Assembly (NCBI GenBank): GCA_016234445.1
Contig: JACRBT010000016.1
Location: forward strand, 1-64,000
Origin: Chloroflexota bacterium
GTDB lineage: Bacteria; Chloroflexota; Dehalococcoidia; Tepidiformales; Tepidiformaceae
DNA: 64,000 nucleotides
Reading direction: 5' to 3'
A model generated the notes under the pieces. The model was not told the origin of the DNA. It saw nothing but the letters and a program-made list of their open reading frames with translations, and made no database searches. This document shows, one piece after another, positions 29,845 through 38,883 of this stretch. Made by a program: the position numbers and the translations under genes. The stretch's first letter is position 1. Each line of letters starts with the position of its first letter.

Positions 29845-30503
29845 GCCCGCAGCGCCGCCCGCAGCGCCGCCAGGTTCTCGGCCGGCGTCGACTGCGGGTT
29901 GAAGACCGAGCTCCCGCAGACGAGCACGTCCGCCCCGGCCGCCGCGCACCGGGCAGCGTTGCCCACCTTCACGCCGCCGTCGATCTCGATTTCCGCCCGG
30001 TAGCCGCCCGCGTCCAGCCGCCGCCGGATCTCGGCCACCTTGTCCAGCTGGCGTTCGATCATCTGCTGCCCGCCCCAGCCGGGGTTGATGGTCATCACCA
30101 TCACCTGGTCCACATCGCCCAGGGACTCTTCGATCGCACCCACCGGCGTCCCCGGGTTGATGCAGACGCCGGCCCGCTTCCCGAGCTTCCGGATCGCGTC
30201 CAGCGTGCGGTTGATGTGCGGCGAAACCTCGATGTGGACGTTGATGGTGTCGGCCGCCTCGGCGTAGTACTCGACCTGGCGCTCGGGCTCCACGGTCATC
30301 AGGTGGATGTCGAAGGGGAGGGAACAGACCTTCCGCAGGGCCTCGACGAGGACGTGGCCGAAGGTGATGTTGGGGACGAAGCGGCCGTCCATCACGTCCA
30401 GGTGGAGGATGTCGGCGCCGCCGGCCTCCGCCGCGCGGACCTCGTCGGCGAGCCGCCCGAAGTCCGCCGTCAGGATCGATGGGGCCAGCTTCACAGCGCG
30501 CAT
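29841..30503 (-). CDS. rpe: ribulose-phosphate 3-epimerase
   Basis: 220 residues forming a TIM barrel. KLAPSILTADFGRL at the start, HLDVMDGRFVPNITFG near 34 (metal His and Asp), DIHLMTVEPE near 70, VMTINPGWGGQ near 136 and EIDGGVKVGN near 175 are the family motifs. It interconverts ribulose 5-phosphate and xylulose 5-phosphate in the pentose phosphate or Calvin pathways. It starts from a leaderless promoter and is followed by the coupled Nudix gene. Confidence 0.97.
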   Translation of the reverse strand: MRAVKLAPSILTADFGRLADEVRAAEAGGADILHLDVMDGRFVPNITFGHVLVEALRKVCSLPFDIHLMTVEPERQVEYYAEAADTINVHIEVSPHINRTLDAIRKLGKRAGVCINPGTPVGAIEESLGDVDQVMVMTINPGWGGQQMIERQLDKVAEIRRRLDAGGYRAEIEIDGGVKVGNAARCAAAGADVLVCGSSVFNPQSTPAENLAALRAALRA

Positions 30504-30509
30504 GGTCGC

Positions 30510-30515
30510 ATTCTA
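30510..30515 (-). promoter_or_regulatory. -10 box, leaderless (rpe)
   Basis: TAGAAT ends 6 bases before the rpe ATG on the minus strand. Confidence 0.55.
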
Positions 30516-30536
30516 ACCCCTCGCCGGGGTACCGTT

Positions 30537-30542
30537 TATACT
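30537..30542 (+). promoter_or_regulatory. -10 box of the degV-recG operon
   Basis: TATACT, back to back with the rpe promoter. The predicted start near 30549 leaves a very short leader that contains an ATG (30558) opening a three-codon reading frame, whose TGA overlaps the degV ATG. Confidence 0.45.
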
Positions 30543-30565
30543 TGTCCGCATAGGCACATGAACAG

Positions 30566-31405
30566 ATGACCGTCCGCATCGTCACCGACAGCACCTGCGA
30601 CCTCGACCCGGACGCCGTCGCGGCACACGGGATCACCGTCGTGCCACTCACCGTCTTCTTCGGCGAAGAGGCGTTCCTCGACGGCATCGAGATCACCCCC
30701 GAGACCTTTTACGACCGCCTGCGCGAGTCGCCCGTCCTCCCCCGGACGAGCCAGCCCTCGGTCGAGTCTTTCCGCGAAACCTACGAAGCGCTCGCCGCGG
30801 AGACGGACGAGATCGTCTCCATCCATCTCTCCTCGCGGCTCTCGGGCACCCTGAACTCCGCCTCCGTCGCCCGCGAAGAGATTTCCCGCGACACCCACAT
30901 CGAGCTGATCGACTCCTACACCGTCAGCCTTGGCCTGGGCGCTATCGTCCTCGAAGCGGCCGCCGCTGCCGCCGATGGCGCCTCGATGGCCCGGGTCGTC
31001 GAGGTCACCCGCCGGGCGATGGACCGCGTCCACCTCGTCGCCGCCCTCGACACGCTGGAGTACCTGCAGAAGGGCGGGCGCATCGGCCGGGCGCGTTCGC
31101 TCATGGGCTCGCTCCTCAGCATCAAGCCGATCATCCACGTCGACGACGGCGAAGTGGCGCCCCTCGAACGGGTTCGGACGCGGGCGAAGGCGGTCGAGCG
31201 ACTCTTCGAAATCGCCACCACCGACCGCACCCTCCGGAAGATGTACGTCGCCTGCACCGCCGACGACGAGCAGGCCTACGACTTCATCGAACGCCTGCGG
31301 CCGCTCATGCCCCACACGGAGTTCCACCTCGGCCACATCGGGTCGGTCGTGGGGGTTTACGCCGGGCCGAATGCCCTCGGGATCTGCACGGTGGAGCGCG
31401 ACTGA
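30566..31405 (+). CDS. DegV family fatty-acid binding protein (FakB-like)
   Basis: 279 residues. MTVRIVTDSTCDLDP at the start, LPRTSQPSVESF near 58 and HLSSRLSGTLNSA near 91 are the ligand-binding signatures of DegV/FakB. GGRIGRARSLMGSLLSIKPI near 170 is also conserved. It would hold a fatty acid for phosphorylation by the FakA homologue at 27408, feeding exogenous acyl chains into phospholipids. Its TGA overlaps the recG ATG. Confidence 0.93.
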   Translation: MTVRIVTDSTCDLDPDAVAAHGITVVPLTVFFGEEAFLDGIEITPETFYDRLRESPVLPRTSQPSVESFRETYEALAAETDEIVSIHLSSRLSGTLNSASVAREEISRDTHIELIDSYTVSLGLGAIVLEAAAAAADGASMARVVEVTRRAMDRVHLVAALDTLEYLQKGGRIGRARSLMGSLLSIKPIIHVDDGEVAPLERVRTRAKAVERLFEIATTDRTLRKMYVACTADDEQAYDFIERLRPLMPHTEFHLGHIGSVVGVYAGPNALGICTVERD

Positions 31406-33960
31406 TGTCCGCCGCCCTCGACGCGGGGCGCGTCCGCCGCGTCTTCGAACTCGAAATCGAGCGCGGCTGCGACAACGGCACGGTCATCGGCGGCCTCGAC
31501 CGGATGCTCATCCAGATGTCGGAAGACGGCCTCCTCCCGGCCGGGCACCCACTTCGCCAGCGCGTGGGGGCGCTCCCCGAAGGCGGCTATCGTTCGCTCG
31601 GGCCGGCCCAGCGGCGGGCATGGCTGGACGCGACAGTGAAGGTGCTGTCGCCCGTCATCGCCTCGCCCCGGAGCGCGCCAGCCGCGGTCGACGCCCCGTC
31701 GCGGCGCCCCGCGGCAACGAAGGCCGCGCGAGGCAGGGGTGCCGCTCGCCGGCCGCACGTGGTCATCGACGCCGGCGGTGTCCCCCGCGTGGGCGCTGCC
31801 GTGCCAAAGAGTCCGACCGCGCCTGAACCCGCCCACGCGGCGGGCGGGGCCGGGCTGCTGCTCGACTCTCCCGTGGCGAAGCTCCCCGGCATCGGCAAGA
31901 CGGGCGCGACCCGGCTCGAGAAGCTGGGGGTCGCGACCGCGGCCGACGCCGTGCGCTTCTTCCCCCGCCGCTTCAACGACTTCACCGACGTCCGCAAGGT
32001 CTCAGACCTGAAGCCCTCGGGGGTGCCCCAGACCATCGTCGGCACCGTCTTCTCCATCCAGCAGCGCGGCTTCGGCCGCCGTATGCGCGGCACCGAGGCG
32101 CTCGTGAACGACGGCTCCGGCGTCCTCCGGGTGAGCTGGTTCAACATGCCCTACGTCGCGAAGGCGATCGAAGAAGGCAGCCGGGTCGTCCTCTCCGGGA
32201 AGGTGCGCGCCTACCGCGGCCACCTCCAGATGGACAACCCGGAGTACGAAGCCTTCGACGGCGAGACCATGGACGCCGGCCGCCTCGTCCCGGTCTACCC
32301 GGCGACCCAGGGCCTCACTCAGCGCACCCTCCGCCGCGCCGTGAAGGCCGCCGTCGACACGCTCGCGCCGCTGGTGCCAGACCCCGTCCCCGCCTGGGTG
32401 CGCGACAGCGAGCGCCTGCCGCCGATCGCCGCCGCCATCCGCACCTACCACTACCCGGCGACCTTCGGGGAGGCAGAGGAGGCCCGCCGCCGCCTTGCCG
32501 TGGGCGAATTCCTCGCGATCCAGGCGGCGGTGCTCATGCGCCGGGCGGAGTGGCAGCAGGGCGAAGCCGCGCCAACCCTGGCTCTCGACGACGCCTTCCT
32601 CCCCTTCCTCGACTCACTCCCCTTCCCGCTGACCCGTGCCCAGGGCTACTGCCTTGACGAGATCTTCGCCGACATCCGGGGCCCCCGGCCGATGCTCCGG
32701 CTCCTCCAGGGCGACGTCGGCAGCGGCAAGACGGTGGTGGCCGTGGCGGCGATGCTCGCGGCCGTCCGCTCCGGGCACCAGGCCGCGTTCATGGCCCCCA
32801 CCGAGATCCTCGCCGACCAGCACTACCGTTCCATCGCCCGGCTCCTCGGCGGCGACGCCATCGGGGCGCTCCACGGCCTCTTCGCGCCGGAGTGGCTCGG
32901 CCGGCCCGTGCGCGTCCTCCTCCTCACCGGCTCGCTCACGCCGGCCCAGAAGGAGCAGATCCGCAGCGACGCCGCCCACGGCGGGGCCGACATCATCATC
33001 GGCACCCACGCCTTGCTGGAAGACGACGTCCAGCTGCCGCGCCTCGGGCTGGCGGTGGTCGACGAACAGCACCGCTTCGGGGTCCTCCAGCGCGCGAAGC
33101 TCCGCCAGAAGGGGGCGAACCCCCACCTCCTGGTCATGACCGCGACGCCCATCCCCCGGACGCTGGCCCTCACCGTCTACGGCGACCTCGAAGTCTCGAC
33201 CATCGACGAGATGCCGCCCGGCCGGAAGCCCGTCAACACCGTCTGGGTGCAGCCCCACGAACGCGAAGAGGCCTACCAGTTCATCCGCGAGCACCTCGAC
33301 AAGGGCGAGCAGGCCTTCGTCATCTGCCCCCTGGTGGAGGACTCGGAGAGTCTCGACGTCCGCTCGGCGGAAGAGGAGTTCGAGCGGCTCCGCAGGGGAC
33401 CGTTCCGCGCCTACCGGCTTGAGCTGCTTCACGGCCGCATGCCCGGCCGCCACAAGGACGAAGTGATGGCCCGCTTCGCCAGCGGCGAAACCAGCATGCT
33501 CGTTTCCACCAGCGTCATCGAGGTCGGGATAGACATTCCCAACGCCACCGTCATCGTCATCGAAGGGGCGGAGCGCTTCGGCCTGAGCCAGCTCCACCAG
33601 TTCCGGGGGCGGGTCGGCCGCAGCCCCGTCCAGAGCTTCTGCATGCTCTTCAGCACGGCCGAGGAACCCGGCCCCGAGGCCCGCGAACGCCTTGAAGCCA
33701 TGGTCGAAACCACGGACGGCTTCAAGCTCGCCGAGGTGGACCTGGAAATGCGGGGAGAAGGCGAGGCCTGGGGCCGGATCCAGTCGGGTGCGAACACCAT
33801 GCTCCGGGTCGCCCGGCTCACCGACCGCGACATCCTCCTCCGCGCCCGGGGGATCGCCGAACAGGTGCTCCAGCGCGACCCCTTCCTCCAGAAGCCGGAG
33901 CACCGCGCCCTCGCCGCCACGGTGAAGCCCTTCCTCGAACGCGCCGCCGAAGCGAATTGA
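31405..33960 (+). CDS. recG: ATP-dependent DNA helicase RecG
   Basis: 851 residues, longer than the usual ~690 because of an N-terminal extension of about 150 residues with an Ala/Arg-rich stretch. A helix-hairpin-helix-like LPGIGKTGATRLEKLG lies near 162, then the wedge/OB domain. The helicase motor has GDVGSGKT near 435, DEQHRFG near 552, TATPIPRTL near 578 and QFRGRVGRS near 733. It remodels stalled forks and Holliday junctions. The reading frame is coupled to degV. Confidence 0.96.
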   Translation: MSAALDAGRVRRVFELEIERGCDNGTVIGGLDRMLIQMSEDGLLPAGHPLRQRVGALPEGGYRSLGPAQRRAWLDATVKVLSPVIASPRSAPAAVDAPSRRPAATKAARGRGAARRPHVVIDAGGVPRVGAAVPKSPTAPEPAHAAGGAGLLLDSPVAKLPGIGKTGATRLEKLGVATAADAVRFFPRRFNDFTDVRKVSDLKPSGVPQTIVGTVFSIQQRGFGRRMRGTEALVNDGSGVLRVSWFNMPYVAKAIEEGSRVVLSGKVRAYRGHLQMDNPEYEAFDGETMDAGRLVPVYPATQGLTQRTLRRAVKAAVDTLAPLVPDPVPAWVRDSERLPPIAAAIRTYHYPATFGEAEEARRRLAVGEFLAIQAAVLMRRAEWQQGEAAPTLALDDAFLPFLDSLPFPLTRAQGYCLDEIFADIRGPRPMLRLLQGDVGSGKTVVAVAAMLAAVRSGHQAAFMAPTEILADQHYRSIARLLGGDAIGALHGLFAPEWLGRPVRVLLLTGSLTPAQKEQIRSDAAHGGADIIIGTHALLEDDVQLPRLGLAVVDEQHRFGVLQRAKLRQKGANPHLLVMTATPIPRTLALTVYGDLEVSTIDEMPPGRKPVNTVWVQPHEREEAYQFIREHLDKGEQAFVICPLVEDSESLDVRSAEEEFERLRRGPFRAYRLELLHGRMPGRHKDEVMARFASGETSMLVSTSVIEVGIDIPNATVIVIEGAERFGLSQLHQFRGRVGRSPVQSFCMLFSTAEEPGPEARERLEAMVETTDGFKLAEVDLEMRGEGEAWGRIQSGANTMLRVARLTDRDILLRARGIAEQVLQRDPFLQKPEHRALAATVKPFLERAAEAN

Positions 33961-33972
33961 GGGGAAATGGGA

Positions 33973-33999
33973 CGGCCCCGGGCTGGATGCCCGGGGCCG
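33973..33999. terminator. hairpin between convergent recG and protease genes
   Basis: An 11-bp perfect stem (CGGCCCCGGGC/GCCCGGGGCCG) with a 5-base loop lies just after recG and before the convergent 34027 gene. No U-run follows on either strand, so its efficiency is uncertain. Confidence 0.5.
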
Positions 34000-34026
34000 C
34001 TGAGGGTCAGGAACGACTGCCGCCCG

Positions 34027-36258
34027 CTATGGGCCGTCAGCTCGCTGGATCCCGTTCACCAGGAGCGAGTAGGGCGAGTAGATGCCGCTCCCTTCGTCCT
34101 CCGGGATCCCGGTGATGATGATGACGACCTTGCCGCTGCCCGCGAGGGCCGCCAGGTCGGCGCCGGTGGCGGTCCACGTGTTGCCGGCGCCGAGGGTTGG
34201 GCGGATGACCACCACGCTGGTTGCCGCGGTCACGTCCCCGTAGGCGCTTACAGTCCCGTTGAGACCCACGAGCTGCAGCTGGAAGTTGAGTACGGCCGGG
34301 TCGAGGTACTTCTGGTTGTCCCAGCCAGCGAGGGAACCGGGAGTCCCAACGTCGCCCCCGTCGACCTTCACGTTCTTGACGAACCAGCCGGCGTCCTCCA
34401 CCGCTGCGTCGCTCATGAAGCGGAAGGCGACGTAGGCCGGCCCCGCGAACGACGCAGGGATGGCACAGGACACGCTGATTGGCGCGCCGGCCGAACCCGC
34501 CGAACCCGTGTAGCCCGGGAGTTCCGCAACGATGTTCGCGGCGGCGGCGGGATCGTGGGCCGAGGTCGTGCCGGGGCAGGCCAGGGTTGTCCACCCCAGC
34601 GCGGGACTCGACGAGACCTGGACCACGCCAAAGTCCCAGGTTGGTTCGAGCCCGTAGTAATGGTCGAAGGTCAGCGTGCTGCCGCCCGCGCCGACGGTGA
34701 TCGCGTGGGTGATGCTCTTGTCGGCGTCGTTGCCATAGCCGGACTTGAAGTAGCCGGCGTCGACGGTCCACTGCGGCCCGGCCGGGAAGGTGAACGTATC
34801 GCCGCCGTCGAAAACGATGCTGCCGAGCGCCGCGCCGCTGCCGAGGTCGATGTAGTCCGAGCCCCAGGGTGGCGCGCCCGTGGTTGAGGCGGCGTTGGCG
34901 CTGAAGTAGATGGTGGCTTCGGTGTAGGGGTTCTGGACGTCGGCTCCCACGGCGCCGCTGATGCTGGCGCCCTGGTCGAGGTAGCCGTCGGCTAGCGCCG
35001 AAAGCTGCATGTCGCGGAAGAGCGAGGCGAACGTGTCGCTGCTCCCGTTCGCGTTGAGGGTGTCGTTCAGGCCGTCAATGCCGTTCAGGGGGTTGTGTGC
35101 CCACTGCTTGAAGAAGGCCTGCCCGTACCCCTGGCCCTTCACCTGGGTCATGAAGTAGTAGGCGTGCCCGTAGTCCTCGAGGATCTCTCCTGGTCCCTGG
35201 TCCTCCCAGACGGTGAGCGAGTTTTCGGGGCCGCTCGGCCGTGGGATCGGGTTGTAGCTTGCCTCAAGCACGCTCAGCCAGCCGAGGAAAGCATTGATGT
35301 GGGAGTCGAACCCGAGCTGGTTGACGTGCTTCTGTGGCGAGGAGTAGCCGGTCACCAGCTCCGCCAGGTCCGACATGCCTTCGTTCACCCAGTTGACTTC
35401 GTCAGGGTCCCAGTCGGCATGGATCAGGTGCTGGTATTCGTGGGCGAAGACGCCCTCGTAGAGGAACGGCCGGGCCGGAGCACTCGTGCACGGGTCCGCC
35501 GTGGGCGCCGGTAGCGGGGTCGCCCCGGTGCGGTGGACCCAGTCCCACGAGTCGATCGTGATCACGTTGCGGTCGTGGTAGTACGGCATCGCCGAGGTGA
35601 AGAACCCGGCGATGTAGGAGTACGAGTTCGCATTGTTCAGGTCGTAGTAGTTGTCGTCGCGGACGTTGTCGACGAGGATCACATCGCGCCCGGCCTTGTT
35701 GTAGTAGGCGTTGCTGCCGCTCCCGAACGAGTTGGGGAGCAGCTTCAGCAGTTCCGCGGCTTTGCCCGTCCGCTTCGCCGGCTCCCCGAACCAGTCCACG
35801 TCCGTCGGGCGGATGTTGGTGTCGAACTGGCCGATCATGTAGGCCACCTGGGCGTCCGTGATCACGTTGCGAACGCCGTCGTTCCGGCAGTCGCCGTCCT
35901 TGAAGTTCAAGTTCACCGCCACCCAGACCTCGGACTTGCCGCTCATCCCCCGGAGCTTGAACTTCTTGACGTAGTAGTTGCCGGTGAAGTCGTTCAAGGC
36001 GATCCAGTACTTCACGTCCCCGATCTTCGGGACCCGGTTTTCGTCGCCCATGGCCTTGGGCGGGAGCCCGTTCTCGTCGGCGATCACGATGGGCGCGCTC
36101 GCCTTCCGTAGCTCCTCGCGGAGCTCTTTGGTCCCGGGCCCGTGGACCGGGAGCGGGTCCGCGTCTGCGCCCTGGGGGGCAGCGCCCGCGACGGCCGCCG
36201 CGAACGCGGTGACCGCGAGCGCCAGCCCAATCCGGCCGAACCTCCTCCAACTTCTCAT
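34027..36258 (-). CDS. secreted HExxH metalloprotease (immune inhibitor A/M6-like)
   Basis: 743 residues with a clear signal peptide (RRFGRIGLALAVTAFAAAVAGA). The zinc site is HEYQHLIHADWD near 276-287, followed by NEGMSDLAE whose Glu is the likely third ligand. The C-terminal half is beta-rich and resembles the jelly-roll domains of immune inhibitor A-type proteases (FVKNVKVDGGD). It should be exported and digest protein outside the cell. No pro-sequence boundary is obvious. Two nearby TGTACGTG copies at 36287 and 36297 lie in its upstream region. Confidence 0.85.
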   Translation of the reverse strand: MRSWRRFGRIGLALAVTAFAAAVAGAAPQGADADPLPVHGPGTKELREELRKASAPIVIADENGLPPKAMGDENRVPKIGDVKYWIALNDFTGNYYVKKFKLRGMSGKSEVWVAVNLNFKDGDCRNDGVRNVITDAQVAYMIGQFDTNIRPTDVDWFGEPAKRTGKAAELLKLLPNSFGSGSNAYYNKAGRDVILVDNVRDDNYYDLNNANSYSYIAGFFTSAMPYYHDRNVITIDSWDWVHRTGATPLPAPTADPCTSAPARPFLYEGVFAHEYQHLIHADWDPDEVNWVNEGMSDLAELVTGYSSPQKHVNQLGFDSHINAFLGWLSVLEASYNPIPRPSGPENSLTVWEDQGPGEILEDYGHAYYFMTQVKGQGYGQAFFKQWAHNPLNGIDGLNDTLNANGSSDTFASLFRDMQLSALADGYLDQGASISGAVGADVQNPYTEATIYFSANAASTTGAPPWGSDYIDLGSGAALGSIVFDGGDTFTFPAGPQWTVDAGYFKSGYGNDADKSITHAITVGAGGSTLTFDHYYGLEPTWDFGVVQVSSSPALGWTTLACPGTTSAHDPAAAANIVAELPGYTGSAGSAGAPISVSCAIPASFAGPAYVAFRFMSDAAVEDAGWFVKNVKVDGGDVGTPGSLAGWDNQKYLDPAVLNFQLQLVGLNGTVSAYGDVTAATSVVVIRPTLGAGNTWTATGADLAALAGSGKVVIIITGIPEDEGSGIYSPYSLLVNGIQRADGP

Positions 36259-36513
36259 CGCTCTGGTGTGTCCTTTCTGTACGTGTCTGTACGTGAGCCG
36301 CTCAGGTCGGGCGCGACCGTGGGAAACCGGCGATCTGGGGTCAAGCCACCCGGCATTCTGTATGAATGGATAGCCTATGCCAATGGCTCTGGGGCCTGTC
36401 TGCGGAATCTTAACAATCGCCCGGATTCGGCCCGATGTGTTAGAACTTCGTTTGCAACCGCGGACTCAATCGCGAAACCTCTTTCGAACCCGCAAGAAAG
36501 GCGGCCACTCCCC

Positions 36514-37467
36514 ATGCACGTCGGGCTCATGGTCGAAGGCCAAAACGGCCTCACCTGGGAGCGCTGGAGCCACATCCTCGCCCTCGCCGAGCGCCTCCGC
36601 TTCCCCACCGTCTTCCGCTCGGACCACTACTTCATCGGCACCCAGCAAGACTCGCTCGAAGCCTACCTCTCCTTCGTCCTCGCCGCCCGCGAAACGAAGA
36701 CCATCCGCTTCGGCCCGCTCGTCAGCCCTGTCACCTTCCGTTCGCCGGTCGACGTCGGCCGGATGGCGGCGCAGGTCGACCAGCTTTCCGGCGGGCGCTT
36801 TGTCATGGGCCTCGGGGCCGGCTGGAACGAGCCTGAACATCGCGCCTACGGCATCCCCTTCCCGCCCGTGAAAGAGCGCTTCGACCGCCTGGAAGAGGCG
36901 ATCCAGGTCATCCGGGGCATGTGGCAGCCGGGCGCTGCTTCGTTCGAAGGCCGCCACTACCGGCTCGACGGGGCCGAATGCCTGCCGAAGCCGCCGGCCG
37001 GACGCCCGCCGATCCTCATCGGCGGTGGTGGCGAAAAGCGTACCCTCCGCATCGCCGCCCGCCATGCCGCCGAATGGAACTGCGTGAACCTCTCGCCCGA
37101 GGCCTTCGCCCACAAGCTCTCCGTGCTCGAACGCCACTGCGAGGCCGAGGACCGCGACCCGGCGACCATCCGCCGCTCGATGATGACCTTCGCCCTCATC
37201 GGCCCGAACGAGGCCGCGATCGAAGCCTCGGCCCGCCGCCGGATGGGCATGTTCGGCGTCCCCGCGACGACGACCCCGGCCGAGTTCATCGCCGGGATGA
37301 AAGCGCGCGGCCTGCTCGCCGGGACCACGGACGAGGTGGTCGACACCCTTGGGCGCTTGGCCGCCGCCGGCCTCCAGGAGGTCGAGTTCCAGCACTTCGA
37401 CTTCGACTCCGACGAGATCCCCGAGTACCTCGCCGCGGAGATCGCCCCCCGCGTCCGGGACTTGTGA
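36514..37467 (+). CDS. LLM class luciferase-like monooxygenase (F420/FMN type)
   Basis: 317 residues. A TIM barrel with MHVGLMVEGQNGLTWERW at the start, FPTVFRSDHYF near 30, LVSPVTFRSPVDVGRMAA near 71, FVMGLGAGWNEPEH near 97 and ILIGGGGEKRTLRIAA near 166. This fits F420-dependent LLM oxidoreductases, which oxidise or reduce small molecules with a deazaflavin; FMN is possible. The stop overlaps the next start (TGATG), pairing it with a PPOX-type enzyme. Confidence 0.9.
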   Translation: MHVGLMVEGQNGLTWERWSHILALAERLRFPTVFRSDHYFIGTQQDSLEAYLSFVLAARETKTIRFGPLVSPVTFRSPVDVGRMAAQVDQLSGGRFVMGLGAGWNEPEHRAYGIPFPPVKERFDRLEEAIQVIRGMWQPGAASFEGRHYRLDGAECLPKPPAGRPPILIGGGGEKRTLRIAARHAAEWNCVNLSPEAFAHKLSVLERHCEAEDRDPATIRRSMMTFALIGPNEAAIEASARRRMGMFGVPATTTPAEFIAGMKARGLLAGTTDEVVDTLGRLAAAGLQEVEFQHFDFDSDEIPEYLAAEIAPRVRDL

Positions 37468-37862
37468 TGATGACCCCCGAAGAGCGGGCGGCGTTTCTCA
37501 GCGTCCCCCGGACGGCCGTGCTTGCGACCACGGGGCCGGGAGGGCGGCCCCACGCCGTCCCCGTCTGGTTCCTCTGGCGGGATGGGATGATCCGGGTGCT
37601 GACGGAACGGGGCTCGCAGAAGCACCGCAACGCCGCCCGGACCGGCCGCGCCGCCCTTTGCGTCGAAGACAGGGAGGGCGGCAGCTTCCGTTACCTGACC
37701 GCCGAAGGTCCGGTCGAAGTCCTCGACGCGGTGACGCCGGAGGACCGGATGGCGCTCTGGACACACTACCGCGGCGAGGAGGCCGCCCGGGCCATCGTCT
37801 CGCGCGGTGGCCACGAATCGATGGTCGCGCTCATCATCCGCCCGGACCGCTGGCTAGGCTGA
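37467..37862 (+). CDS. PPOX class (F420-dependent) small oxidoreductase
   Basis: 131 residues with the split-barrel pattern of pyridoxamine-phosphate-oxidase-like flavin/F420 proteins: LSVPRTAVLATTGPGGRPHA near 10, VPVWFLWRDG near 31 and RNAARTGRAALCVED near 56. It is coupled to the LLM gene; the two may act on one substrate or share reduced F420. The substrate is unknown. Confidence 0.88.
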   Translation: MMTPEERAAFLSVPRTAVLATTGPGGRPHAVPVWFLWRDGMIRVLTERGSQKHRNAARTGRAALCVEDREGGSFRYLTAEGPVEVLDAVTPEDRMALWTHYRGEEAARAIVSRGGHESMVALIIRPDRWLG

Positions 37863-37877
37863 GGACGACCGCCGAAA

Positions 37878-37915
37878 ATCGCAAATCGAAAATCAAGAAT
37901 CGAAAATCAAAAATC
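37878..37915. repeat. heptamer tandem repeat, ATCGAAA type
   Basis: Six ATC trinucleotides spaced exactly seven bases apart (37878, 37885, 37892, 37899, 37906, 37913) in an ATCGAAA-like unit. It is AT-rich against a GC-rich background. The same unit appears reverse-complemented near 45644-46176. Confidence 0.85.
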
Positions 37916-38036
37916 CGTCTTCTGTGATCGACTTCACAGAACTCCCGGATCTCCACGCGTCCGCCGTTAACCCATCGAGATATCGTGCCGTTTATATCGG
38001 TAGATCCTATCGCTTCACCCCACCGGAGCGTCTGCG

Positions 38037-38111
38037 ATGTCAACGGCCATCAACACCCTGGCTCTGTTCACGACCCTCTACGCGGCCGCGATCTTGATGA
38101 AGTTCGCGTAG
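38037..38111 (+). CDS. 24-residue hydrophobic microprotein
   Basis: ATG to TAG encodes 24 residues, almost all one hydrophobic helix (NTLALFTTLYAAAILMKFA), positively charged only at the C-terminal side. GGAG stands 7 bases upstream. It sits alone between the PPOX-type gene and a methyltransferase-like gene, after an AT-richer upstream stretch (TTTATATCGG near 37991). A small membrane protein is plausible. It matches no family I know; KdpF is similar in size only. Confidence 0.4.
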   Translation: MSTAINTLALFTTLYAAAILMKFA

Positions 38112-38175
38112 CTTCCGGGTCAGGAGGCGCCGCATCCCGCGACTGCCGGCCGTTGGCTGGTAGCGGCGGCGTGCC

Positions 38176-38181
38176 TACGCT
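38176..38181 (+). promoter_or_regulatory. -10 box, leaderless (methyltransferase-like gene)
   Basis: TACGCT ends 6 bases before the ATG at 38188. Confidence 0.45.
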
Positions 38182-38187
38182 TGCCCC

Positions 38188-38868
38188 ATGACGACCCCCT
38201 TCGACGCCCTTGTCGAAGAGTACGCATCCTGGTGGATCGACTTTCTTGGCGAGCACAGCCACATCGGCGGCGCCGAAGCGACCCGCTGGCTCCTCCAGCG
38301 CGCGGACCTCAAGCCCGGTGACCGGATGCTCGACGCCGGCGCCTTCATCGGCGCTTCAGCGCGGCTGGCGGCCGCTTCCGGCGCGCTCCCGGTCGCCACC
38401 GACCTCAACGTCGACTTCCTCAATGCCGGGCGCGCGATGCCCGGCGGCGAATCCGTCCAGTGGCTGCTCGCCTCCACGAACCGGCTGCCGTTCGAAGACG
38501 CCGTGTTCGCCAGCGTCTGGTGCCTGGACAGCTATCTCGCCCCGCGCGAACTCAGCCGGGTGGCGGGCCCGCGCTCGACCCTCTGCCTCTGCTGCGAAGT
38601 CCCCACCGACGGCCGTGGCGGCGTCGAGGCCTTCATCGACGAATGGGAGAGCTACGGCTGGCGGCTCGGCGCCCACCGCGCCATGAGCATCGAGGCGACC
38701 CAGACCTGGCGCCGCGCCGAAGCCGACCTCGTCCGCAAGCGCAACATCTACGAGCCCCGCTACGGGAAACGCCCCTACCTGGCCCAGCTCGACCTCGTCG
38801 GCAACCTCGTCGCTTCCTACGAACGCGGCGAACAGGGCCACGGGCTCTTCGTTTTCGCCCGCGGCTAG
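38188..38868 (+). CDS. class I SAM-dependent methyltransferase-like protein
   Basis: 226 residues. Motif I is MLDAGAFIGASARLAA near 49-64 and an acidic VATDLNVDFL strand near 69 would bind the ribose of SAM. A post-motif NRLPFEDAVFASVWCLDSYL near 93-112 follows the usual pattern. The C-terminal half is unusual (WRRAEADLVRKRNIYEPRYGK). The acceptor substrate is not readable; a catalytically changed relative is possible. Confidence 0.75.
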   Translation: MTTPFDALVEEYASWWIDFLGEHSHIGGAEATRWLLQRADLKPGDRMLDAGAFIGASARLAAASGALPVATDLNVDFLNAGRAMPGGESVQWLLASTNRLPFEDAVFASVWCLDSYLAPRELSRVAGPRSTLCLCCEVPTDGRGGVEAFIDEWESYGWRLGAHRAMSIEATQTWRRAEADLVRKRNIYEPRYGKRPYLAQLDLVGNLVASYERGEQGHGLFVFARG

Positions 38869-38883
38869 CCCTGGCTGGACTTG

